48,180 nucleotides of DNA from Sulfidibacterium sp964473895 (GTDB lineage Bacteria; Bacteroidota; Bacteroidia; Bacteroidales; F082): assembly GCA_964473895.1 (NCBI GenBank), contig CAYYRE010000005.1, forward strand, positions 1-48,180, read 5' to 3'. Shown one piece after another: positions 1-6,957 of this stretch. A program made the position numbers and the translations under genes. Under the pieces are notes generated by a model that was not told the origin of the DNA, made no database searches, and saw only the letters and a list, made by a program, of their open reading frames with translations. Every line of letters starts with the position of its first letter. The first letter of the stretch is position 1.

Positions 1-322
1 ACAAAACATAAATTTGCTAAGAACCTGATCAATCAGCAAATAAATGTCTTTTTTAAATACCTACCCCTACCTCCTTCAAAAAGGGGAATATTCGGTATTT
101 ATTTACTGATTGACAATACATTATAAACAATATATTTAGATAAACTTTAAACAACTTCTCTTATTAAAATGGGCTGAACCCCACCTCGAATAGTTTTGCA
201 TTGGTTTTCATGGGCAAAAACAATTTTCCTCTATCGGGAGCCCGTACTTCCTATAAAAATAGTGGCGTACTCACCAATTGGTTCCACCACCACGTCACGG
301 CAACAGCCATTATTTTTCTATT
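1..322. other. Intergenic region without a convincing gene
   Basis: Non-coding stretch downstream of the minus-strand M1 peptidase gene. It is AT-rich on the left and holds the nested inverted repeat described separately (29-113). A TAGTTTTG box at 191-198 resembles the Bacteroidota -7 promoter element on the plus strand. The only plus-strand frames after it are short and run antisense into the peptidase gene, so I do not call a gene there. A small RNA starting near 205 is possible but unsupported. Confidence 0.5.
29..113. repeat. Nested inverted repeat (17-bp arms)
   Basis: The arm at 29-45 (TCAATCAGCAAATAAAT) is the reverse complement of 97-113 at 16 of 17 positions. Inside it, CCCCT (64-68) can pair with AGGGG (82-86), and AAATACC (55-61) with GGTATTT (94-100). 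The last pair competes with the outer arm for bases 97-100. It could be a folded RNA, a remote terminator or the end of a small transposable element. The sequence alone does not decide. Confidence 0.45.
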
Positions 323-2212
323 TTACTTCTTCCAAACATTATTGCCGGGATACACATCGGGAATCAACGGCGAACCGAGCACCACCTTTTGAATCGTTTT
401 GGATTTATCGGCAAGGATAAAAACGCTACCGGAACCCGATTTCCAAACGGCAGGTGAGCGGGTAAAAGTATCTTTCGTTCCATCGGTATAGGTGCAAACC
501 ACTTTCACCGGCATGGGCAACCCACCCGGGTTGGCAATTTCGATCCGGTTGCCGGCCATCACGCCTTTCACCGCCTGATCGGCATATCCCGGGCCGAAGA
601 ACCACGGTTTGATAAACCACATCAAATCCTGTCCGGTCACGTTTTCAAACGTATTGAAAAAGTCAAAAGGAATGGGATGTTTCCCGTGCCAGCGTTGCAT
701 GTAGGCCAATAATGCTTTTTTAAAAACAGTATCGCCCAAGGTTTCGCGCAGATATTCGTAGGCCAGCCCCGGCCGGGTATAGGCCTGAATACGGTAATAC
801 GAAAAATCACAAATCAAGTTGGAGGGCACCATCAACGGCATTTCGTTTTGCCGGCCGCTGGTACGACTAAACAGCTGCGCCCTGCGCTGGAAATAAGGAA
901 ACGCCGGAGCAAATTGATTACTGAACACGCCGGTAAACCAGGTTGCCCAGCCTTCGTCCATCCAGGCATATTTACGCTCGTTGGTTCCCATAAAAAACGG
1001 AAAGTAGGAATGTGATATCTCATGAAACACCAGGTTGGCGGTTTGGACACTGTCTTTGGGATCGCCATCGTTGGCCATCATGGGTGTTTCCATACCGCCG
1101 TTGCGTGTTCCGTTGCTGAACGAAGTCATGTGTTCAAAAGGATAAGGAACTCCGGGCCACTGGAACGACATAAATTCAACACTTTTACGGGCATAATAAG
1201 CGGCCCGCTGAAAAGTATTGGCAGAATCGGGATAAATGGCATCCACACGCACGCGGCGGCCGGCGGCCGAATCTACCAAAACCGAAGAGGCGTCCCAGTT
1301 ATAGCGCAAAGTGGCGGCAAAAGAAAAATCGGTAACATAGCGAGCCGTAAAATGCCAGGTGGTAGCGCCCTTGTTTTTCAGCACTTTGTGTTTATTCCAA
1401 TCCTTTTGTGAAATGACCGCCAAAATCTTATCCGATTTTTGAGCAGCCTTGTAACGTTTCAGCACCGGTTTGGCATATACTTCGGCCGGATTATCCAAAT
1501 GTCCCGTAGCCCATACGGCATAACCCGGGGGCGTGGTAATTTGTACATCATAATCGTTAAAATCGTTGTAAAACTCGGTAATACCATTGAACTCCACTCT
1601 GTCCCAACCGTTTATATCATCATACACACTGATTTGGGGGTACCAATAAGCAATGAAAAAACGACCTTTTCCATAATTTCCCATACGGTTCCGGATGGTT
1701 TGCGGAATATGAAACTCCCAGGCGGTCTCCAACACCAGCGAATCGCCGGGTGGCAATGGCTGCGGCAACCGGATGTACCGGTTGGTTCCGAAAAAATAAC
1801 CATACTGTCCTGCCGGCATTTTTACGGAATGGCCGTTCACTTTGATAAAACGAATCTGTACCCCATTGGTCAGGTCGGCACTGCCAATGCTCCAGGCCCG
1901 CTGTCCGCCTTTTTTATAAATATCCTGATACAGCCGGATCACCAGCATTTTTAAAGTGTCGGGACTGTTGTTCCGATAGGTCACTTTTTCAGTACCTTTC
2001 AGTTTACTTTCAGCGGCCAGTAGTTCGGCACGTATTTGATATTTTGCATGGTTTTCCCAGTATTTTTTACCGGGGTTCCCATCTTTTGAGCGGGTACCCG
2101 CCGCAAAAGCTTTTTGTACTTCAATGGGAATCAGGCGATTTGATTGCGCCACAACAACAGAAACGGCCGTTACCCAAAAGAGAACGGCCAGGGTTAAGGA
2201 AATTTTTTTCAT
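323..2212 (-). CDS. M1 family zinc metallopeptidase, exported
   Basis: Predicted 629-residue gluzincin aminopeptidase-like protein. The zinc site is clear: HEISH at residues 397-401, with the third ligand E420 exactly 18 residues later in the DEGW motif, the HExxH-x18-E spacing of family M1. A GGMETP stretch about 25 residues upstream corresponds to the GxMEN substrate motif of the family, in altered form. An N-terminal signal peptide (MKKISLTLAVLF.., ending near VVAQ) points to export to the periplasm or cell surface. I chose the ATG at 2212 because it begins this signal peptide; the open frame extends 25 codons further upstream without signal-like sequence. Bacteroidota have many such large M1 proteins, thought to degrade peptides for nutrition, and the exact substrate cannot be read here. 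It is separated from rex by about 125 bp and is probably its own transcription unit. Confidence 0.88.
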   Translation of the reverse strand: MKKISLTLAVLFWVTAVSVVVAQSNRLIPIEVQKAFAAGTRSKDGNPGKKYWENHAKYQIRAELLAAESKLKGTEKVTYRNNSPDTLKMLVIRLYQDIYKKGGQRAWSIGSADLTNGVQIRFIKVNGHSVKMPAGQYGYFFGTNRYIRLPQPLPPGDSLVLETAWEFHIPQTIRNRMGNYGKGRFFIAYWYPQISVYDDINGWDRVEFNGITEFYNDFNDYDVQITTPPGYAVWATGHLDNPAEVYAKPVLKRYKAAQKSDKILAVISQKDWNKHKVLKNKGATTWHFTARYVTDFSFAATLRYNWDASSVLVDSAAGRRVRVDAIYPDSANTFQRAAYYARKSVEFMSFQWPGVPYPFEHMTSFSNGTRNGGMETPMMANDGDPKDSVQTANLVFHEISHSYFPFFMGTNERKYAWMDEGWATWFTGVFSNQFAPAFPYFQRRAQLFSRTSGRQNEMPLMVPSNLICDFSYYRIQAYTRPGLAYEYLRETLGDTVFKKALLAYMQRWHGKHPIPFDFFNTFENVTGQDLMWFIKPWFFGPGYADQAVKGVMAGNRIEIANPGGLPMPVKVVCTYTDGTKDTFTRSPAVWKSGSGSVFILADKSKTIQKVVLGSPLIPDVYPGNNVWKK

Positions 2213-2336
2213 TTTACATTCCGGTTTAAGATTTGGAGTGGTAAAGTTAAGAAAATAATTTCCTTCCAAAACGAGCATTCTCCACATGGGCTTTCCATAA
2301 AGGAAAGGATGGTTCCACAGGATAAAACCCTTTGGG

Positions 2337-2975
2337 TTACTCTTCTCCCGGACAGGTATCTTTGTTTGTAAAATAAGCCAGCTTTTCCAGTTTACTGATC
2401 ATATCGTACTGTTCTACATAAATCTCTTTGGGGACTTTTAATCGCGAGGAAGTAAAATTCAGGATACCTTTTACCCCCGCATCGGTCATGGCTTTGGAAA
2501 CATCCTCCACAAAATCGTCGGGAACCGCCAGCACACAGAGTTCTATTTTTTCCTGTCGCATAATTTCTTTCATGCGCGAGATATTGTAGCATTTTACATC
2601 GGGATATTGAACACCCGGTTCTTCGCCTATGCGAAAAGTCGCCGCCACCTGGAGTTTTGTATTTTGATGATTAAAATAGTCGGCGACTGCTCTCCCCAAA
2701 TCACCTACTCCGACAAAAGCCACTTTTTGCACATGAATACAATCGATGGCTTTTCCAATGCTTTCGATCAGGCGGTTGATATCGTAACCTTTGTGGATAT
2801 CCCCGGTAAAACCGATCAGCATCAGGTCGCGCCGGACATGAGCCGGATTGATCTTCAACAAGTGGGCCAGGCGATGGGAATGGATATGGGTCTTTTCTTC
2901 CTTTTGCAGGTTGAAAAGCACACGGCGGTAATTACTCAACCGCTCCACGGTGTTTGCGGGTAAATGATTAATCAT
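2337..2975 (-). CDS. rex: Redox-sensing transcriptional repressor Rex
   Basis: A 212-residue homodimeric repressor that reads the NADH/NAD+ ratio; NADH binding releases it from DNA. The first ~80 residues form the winged-helix DNA-binding domain (YRRVL.., then the recognition region around NPAHVRRD, residues 43-50). The Rossmann domain follows with the nucleotide motif GVGDLG at 89-94, and the C-terminal part ends in a swapped helix (EQYDMISKLEKLAYF). The length is typical of the family. Its ATG lies inside the stop region of the upstream outer-membrane protein gene (ATGA overlap, 2972-2975), so the two are probably translationally coupled. Two Rex-type operators occur in the hypF/hoxF spacer (9271-9323), making the NAD-linked hydrogenase the obvious local target. 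I saw no such site upstream of this operon itself. Confidence 0.95.
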   Translation of the reverse strand: MINHLPANTVERLSNYRRVLFNLQKEEKTHIHSHRLAHLLKINPAHVRRDLMLIGFTGDIHKGYDINRLIESIGKAIDCIHVQKVAFVGVGDLGRAVADYFNHQNTKLQVAATFRIGEEPGVQYPDVKCYNISRMKEIMRQEKIELCVLAVPDDFVEDVSKAMTDAGVKGILNFTSSRLKVPKEIYVEQYDMISKLEKLAYFTNKDTCPGEE

Positions 2976-3751
2976 TGGAGTATATATTCGTTTTTAGGGT
3001 TAACATAAGGATGCAGCCGGTAAACAATGCCTACGTTCAGTTTCAGAATCCTGTCCCATTTCATATCCACTTCGGGATTGGAAACAATGGCAGACAACCC
3101 GAAATTAAACCCGGGTTTAAAAGAGAGGGCTATTTTATCCGACAGGTGGTAAATGAGCCCGAAAGCAAAATGGAGCCCCACATCCGCCGGATTAAAAAAA
3201 TCGTTGGCTGTACTGTCGTAAGTCGTCATGTGATAACCGCTGGTCAGGGTGGAGTCGCCGTAATGGGGCAAATCCGATGGATCGACATAAATTCCGCTAT
3301 ACCCATTTTTATGGGAATAAACGGCTATGGACAGGTAAACCCCACCTTCCACAAAAAGCCGGAATTTGGTACCGCCACTCAGGTATCTCACATTTAACGG
3401 AAAGGTTATGTAATTGATTTTATAGGTCATATCGTAAGCATAAAAGCTGTTATATCCGATATAACCCGTGTCGGAAAGGATTAAAAAAGGGGATTGGTAA
3501 GAGGTACCGAAGCCGCGGGGATCAAAATAAGCGCCGAGGCTCACTTTCAGCACCCGCGATACATCGTATTGCACAAATGCCCCACCGTTTATAACGGTTC
3601 TTTCCCTGGGGTTATTGAGTCCGCCCCCCCTGACACTGTTAAACTGAGGGCCCGTTTCCAACCCCACACTGATTCTGTTTTTAAATGTACTTTGTGCAAA
3701 AAGCACATTGACAACCAGCATCATCCCAATAAAAAAGATTATTTTCTTCAT
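2972..3751 (-). CDS. Outer-membrane beta-barrel protein (PorT-like fold)
   Basis: Predicted 259-residue protein with a signal peptide (MKKIIFFIGMMLVVNVLFAQ) followed by alternating hydrophobic/polar strands rich in Gly, Tyr and Phe. It ends in a typical barrel strand (KLNVGIVYRL) shortly before the C-terminus. This is the general architecture of Bacteroidota outer-membrane beta-barrel proteins of the PorT/OmpA-barrel type. I cannot assign a specific transport or structural role. The ATG at 3751 begins the signal peptide, and the 18 codons of open frame upstream look non-coding. The stop codon overlaps the rex start by 4 bp (ATGA), so an envelope protein and a cytoplasmic redox regulator are likely made from one transcript with the barrel gene first. 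Confidence 0.75.
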   Translation of the reverse strand: MKKIIFFIGMMLVVNVLFAQSTFKNRISVGLETGPQFNSVRGGGLNNPRERTVINGGAFVQYDVSRVLKVSLGAYFDPRGFGTSYQSPFLILSDTGYIGYNSFYAYDMTYKINYITFPLNVRYLSGGTKFRLFVEGGVYLSIAVYSHKNGYSGIYVDPSDLPHYGDSTLTSGYHMTTYDSTANDFFNPADVGLHFAFGLIYHLSDKIALSFKPGFNFGLSAIVSNPEVDMKWDRILKLNVGIVYRLHPYVNPKNEYILQ

Positions 3752-4007
3752 AACAGGTCTTAACGTTTTGTGTGTCCTGATAAAGTTAAAAATACCCGAC
3801 TCCATTGTTATTTCCCCTTGCAGAAAGACTCTATAAAACGAAAGTCAGCATATCCTGTGAACGCGGGAAAGTACCGGCCGGTCTGCATTCACCGATAGGT
3901 ATTTCCCATATTGTTCGATATCAGGCATCACGTAACGGACAAAAATAGTATATATTTATCAGTAAACAGGCCGTAAGGGATGAAAATAATTTTTATTTGT
4001 TATTTTT

Positions 4008-4026
4008 TAAACAATCAACTTGTTTA
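4008..4026. promoter_or_regulatory. Perfect 7-bp inverted repeat, possible operator
   Basis: TAAACAA (4008-4014), a 5-bp spacer, then TTGTTTA (4020-4026). It overlaps the probable -33 element (TTG at 4020-4022) of the zinc-ribbon gene, a position where a dimeric repressor would block transcription. It does not match the Rex consensus (TTGTGAA-n4-TTCACAA). The cognate regulator is unknown. Confidence 0.35.
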
Positions 4027-4050
4027 TGTTCAATATTTTTATTATCTTGC
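4020..4050 (+). promoter_or_regulatory. Probable promoter of the zinc-ribbon gene
   Basis: TTG at 4020-4022, a 20-bp spacer, then TATCTTGC at 4043-4050. This is close to the Bacteroidota TTTG / TAnnTTTG promoter pattern and lies 26 bp ahead of the ATG at 4077. Confidence 0.4.
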
Positions 4051-4076
4051 AGCTGAAATATTATGAAAGTACTCCT

Positions 4077-4478
4077 ATGAAAAAACAGATTTCATTATCC
4101 GTCAAGTGTCCGTTTTGCGGCAAATTACTCATGGATGAAGAGGAACGCATTCACGACAAGCCCTCCATACGCCTGAACATTCAAACGAAACAAGAACGGG
4201 GGGTAATTTATCTTTGTTCTATTTATGAGTGTTACGATTACAAAACGGAAGTTCCACTGCAAGAGAAGGAAGTGGTAGAATTCACCTGTCCGCACTGCAA
4301 CAAGGAGCTGAACACAAAAGAAGAATGCCAGTCGTGTCATGCCCCCATGGTCGCCCTTTTGCTCACCACCGGGGGCAGGGTCAGTTTATGTTCCAGAACC
4401 GGCTGTCCGAACCATTATGTGGCTTTTGAAGATCTTGCCACCGAATTGCAGAAGTTTTACGAGACTTTCGGCAGTTAA
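4077..4478 (+). CDS. Small multi-zinc-ribbon protein of unknown function
   Basis: A 133-residue protein with ten cysteines in five pairs: CxxC at 11/14, 71/74 and 84/87, and the unusual CS-x3-C at 47/52 and 105/110. The N- and C-terminal parts look like a duplicated module. Each has a CxxC pair followed, after a short strand with xVxLCS or similar, by the CSxxxC pair and an aromatic tail. It is therefore probably a two- or three-ribbon zinc (or iron) binding protein with no recognisable enzyme domain. I chose ATG 4077 (MKKQISLS); the alternative upstream TTG adds a hydrophobic stretch overlapping the presumed promoter. The gene converges on hypE with a 4-bp stop-to-stop overlap. Its place beside the hydrogenase locus suggests, but does not show, a link to metal handling or redox regulation. 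Confidence 0.75.
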   Translation: MKKQISLSVKCPFCGKLLMDEEERIHDKPSIRLNIQTKQERGVIYLCSIYECYDYKTEVPLQEKEVVEFTCPHCNKELNTKEECQSCHAPMVALLLTTGGRVSLCSRTGCPNHYVAFEDLATELQKFYETFGS

Positions 4479-5491
4479 CAAATACGGGGCAATTGCTGTC
4501 CCGAAAGCATGTCTATCATCCGTTTGCCGCCAACCGTTGTTTCCAGCCATGCTTTACCCGGATGACTTGATGTGATCTGGCCGATGATACCGGCTTTTTT
4601 GCCGAGGGGATGTTTCCGCATGGTTTCCACAATTGGTCCGGCATCAGCGGCAGAGGCTATGATGACCACTTTTCCTTCGTTGGCCACATGCAATGGATCA
4701 AAACCCAGCAATTCACAAATTCCTCTGACAGCATCTTCAATGACGAGGTTTTTTTCATCGATTACGGCCCCAAACGGTTTATGGCGCACCAATTCCGAAA
4801 TCACGGTAGCCAACCCGCCCCGGGTGGCATCACGCATAAAGCGTATCTGATCCGACACCTGCAACACATCAGCAATCAAGTGGTTCAACGAAGCACAATC
4901 GGACTGTACGTTGGTAGCAATGTGCAGGTCATTGCGCGCGGCCATGATGGCCATACCGTGTTCGGCAATCCCGCCGTTCAGTATGATTTGATCACCGGGC
5001 ACAATATTTTTTCCTGTGGTTATGGCTTTCCGGTTCTCCGGCAGCTCCCCCACGCCACTGGTGTTAATAAAAATCTTATCACATTTTCCTTTGCCAACCA
5101 CCTTGGTATCGCCTGTAGCGATCACAACCCCGGCTTTACGGGCTTCTTCGGCCATAGCACTTACAATCCGCTCCAGGTCATCCAAGGGAAAACCTTCTTC
5201 AAGAATAAAGCCGGCACTTAAATAGCGCGGCACGGCCCCCGAAACAGCCAAGTCATTCACCGTTCCGGCCACTGCCAGTTTACCAATATTCCCACCGGGG
5301 AAGAAAATGGGATCCACCACAAAAGAATCGGTGGTAAACGCAACACTGTTGCCGGATAACCCCAATAAGGCAGAATCACCCTGTTCGCGTAATACCCGGT
5401 TGTCAAAATAGCGGATAAAAAGATTCTCGATCAGTTCGTGGGTCATGATGCCTCCGCTGCCGTGGCCCATGAGGATTTTATCATCTTTCAT
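4475..5491 (-). CDS. hypE: Hydrogenase maturation factor HypE (carbamoyl dehydratase)
   Basis: A 338-residue protein of the PurM/SelD-like ATP-binding family. It takes a carbamoyl group from HypF onto its C-terminal cysteine and dehydrates it with ATP to a thiocyanate, the source of the two CN ligands of the NiFe active site. The diagnostic tail PRIC is present (C338 is the last residue), so the acceptor cysteine is intact. The N-terminal GHGSGG stretch and the later RDATRGGLA motif belong to the ATP-binding fold of the family. It follows hypD on the same strand after a 104-bp gap, so it may be cotranscribed with hypFCD. I see no good promoter in the gap. Its last codons overlap those of the convergent zinc-ribbon gene. 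Confidence 0.97.
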   Translation of the reverse strand: MKDDKILMGHGSGGIMTHELIENLFIRYFDNRVLREQGDSALLGLSGNSVAFTTDSFVVDPIFFPGGNIGKLAVAGTVNDLAVSGAVPRYLSAGFILEEGFPLDDLERIVSAMAEEARKAGVVIATGDTKVVGKGKCDKIFINTSGVGELPENRKAITTGKNIVPGDQIILNGGIAEHGMAIMAARNDLHIATNVQSDCASLNHLIADVLQVSDQIRFMRDATRGGLATVISELVRHKPFGAVIDEKNLVIEDAVRGICELLGFDPLHVANEGKVVIIASAADAGPIVETMRKHPLGKKAGIIGQITSSHPGKAWLETTVGGKRMIDMLSGQQLPRIC

Positions 5492-5595
5492 TATTATGCG
5501 TTTATAATTTTGTATTTATCTGTTAAACCTTATGTTTTGTCATGATTTCCGGCTTCACCATCCAAAATCCCGTCAAAACAGGTGCTGCTTTTTAC

Positions 5596-6681
5596 TTACC
5601 CCCGGTTATACAAGTAATAAGCCTGGCAGGCCCCTTCACTGGAAACCATACAACTGCCCACCGGGTCGCGTGGTGTACACCCTTTTGCAAAGAGCGGGCA
5701 ATCTTTGGGTTTTTTCAGTCCCTTCAATATTTCACCGCAAATACATCCTTTTGGCTCACGCAGGGTCACCATACCATCTGAAGAAATTTGTCTCTCGGCA
5801 TCCCAAGCGGCATATTTTTCCCTGATTTTTAATCCGCTGTTTTTCAATACCCCCAGCCCGCGCCACCAATCATCGCCGGGTTCAAAAACTTCGTGCAACA
5901 TTTTTTGTGCTTTCAGGTTTCCTTCAGGTTTAACCACCCGTTTATACTGTATTTCCACCCGGGGTTCCGACTGTTCAATCTGCCGCACCAGCATAAGTAC
6001 CGAGTGCATAAGATCCACCGGTTCGAAACCACTAATGACCACCCCCAGTCCGAATTTCCGGGGAATCTCTTCATAAATTCCCTTTCCCGTAATGGTACTC
6101 ACATGGCCCGGTCCGATGTAACCGTTTATCTTCACGCCTTCATCGATCAGGGCAGCCATAGCCGGTGGCATCACTTTATGGGCACTGAACAGAAAAAAGT
6201 TTTTCAGGTTTTCGCGGTAAGCCTGCAATATGGCTACTGCCGATCCCGGGGCCGTCGTTTCGAACCCGATACCGAGAAATACAATTTTCTTGTCCGGCAA
6301 TTCTCTGGCCAGTTGCAAGGCATCCATTACCGAATAAACCACCCTGACCTGCATTCCTGCAGCACGTTCTTTCTCCAACGAGGTTTCCGATCCCGGCACA
6401 CGGATCAAGTCACCATAAGTAGCCAGGACAACATCTTTTTGTTTTCCGAAAGCCACTGCTTTATCGATGAATGAACGGCTGGTCACACATACCGGACAAC
6501 CCGGACCGGAGATCAACTCTACCGTTTCGGGCAACAATGCCGGGAGCCCGAATTTTTGAATAGACATGGTATGGCCACCACACACTTCCATAAGCTTTAC
6601 CGGCCGGGTAGAAACTTTTTTTATTTCCCGGGCTAATGCCATAACAGTTTCCCGGTCACGGTATTCATCAATGTATTTCAT
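5596..6681 (-). CDS. hypD: Hydrogenase maturation factor HypD
   Basis: A 361-residue iron-sulfur scaffold protein on which, with HypC, the Fe(CN)2CO unit of [NiFe] hydrogenases is assembled. Family signatures are present: CGGHT with C34, GPGCPVC with C62 and C65, and a C-terminal group of cysteines (residues ~315-350) that holds the [4Fe-4S] cluster. The length matches the family. The start codon overlaps the hypC stop by 4 bp (ATGA), which fits the tight HypC-HypD partnership and translational coupling. Confidence 0.97.
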   Translation of the reverse strand: MKYIDEYRDRETVMALAREIKKVSTRPVKLMEVCGGHTMSIQKFGLPALLPETVELISGPGCPVCVTSRSFIDKAVAFGKQKDVVLATYGDLIRVPGSETSLEKERAAGMQVRVVYSVMDALQLARELPDKKIVFLGIGFETTAPGSAVAILQAYRENLKNFFLFSAHKVMPPAMAALIDEGVKINGYIGPGHVSTITGKGIYEEIPRKFGLGVVISGFEPVDLMHSVLMLVRQIEQSEPRVEIQYKRVVKPEGNLKAQKMLHEVFEPGDDWWRGLGVLKNSGLKIREKYAAWDAERQISSDGMVTLREPKGCICGEILKGLKKPKDCPLFAKGCTPRDPVGSCMVSSEGACQAYYLYNRG

Positions 6682-6947
6682 ATCAGCCTCCGGTTTTTTT
6701 CTTTTTCTTCCCGGTCCATTTCTTCATTTAACTTTTTAAAATCATCAAAAGCTTTCAAACTGGCCTCCGCTTCCTCTTCATCCAGTTTTTGAATGGCAAA
6801 TCCGGTATGTATCAAAACATAATCGCCCGGTTTTAACCTTTCGGTTGACAACATCATAAGGTTGGCACGGTATATGGAACCGCCCACGGAACAAACCGCC
6901 GTTTCTCCTTCTATTTTTTCAATTCTTGCAGGAATACTTAAACACAT
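6678..6947 (-). CDS. hypC: Hydrogenase maturation chaperone HypC
   Basis: An 89-residue chaperone that begins MCLSIPARI. Cys2, exposed after removal of Met1, carries the Fe(CN)2CO unit from HypD to the large-subunit precursor. The small beta-barrel core runs through GDYVLIHTGFAIQKLD, the usual family motif. The C-terminus is a charged helix slightly longer than in E. coli HypC. The gene sits 10 bp after hypF and overlaps hypD by 4 bp. There is one hypC for one hydrogenase in this window, so it presumably serves HoxH. Confidence 0.96.
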   Translation of the reverse strand: MCLSIPARIEKIEGETAVCSVGGSIYRANLMMLSTERLKPGDYVLIHTGFAIQKLDEEEAEASLKAFDDFKKLNEEMDREEKEKNRRLI

Positions 6948-6957
6948 ATTTTTTTCA

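Noticed and set aside
196..420. Short plus-strand frame after a TAGTTTTG box at 191
   Set aside because: A promoter-like box precedes it, but half of the frame is antisense to the M1 peptidase gene and the peptide looks random.
3752..3900. Search for Rex autoregulation upstream of the barrel-rex operon
   Set aside because: Fragments such as CTGTGAA were seen but without a partner half-site at the right spacing.
4610..5221. 203-codon plus-strand frame antisense to hypE
   Set aside because: It lies entirely within hypE on the other strand, its peptide shows no domain or signal, and hypE is unambiguous.
5893..6474. 193-codon plus-strand frame antisense to hypD
   Set aside because: Shadow of hypD; the Phe/His-rich peptide has no recognisable pattern.
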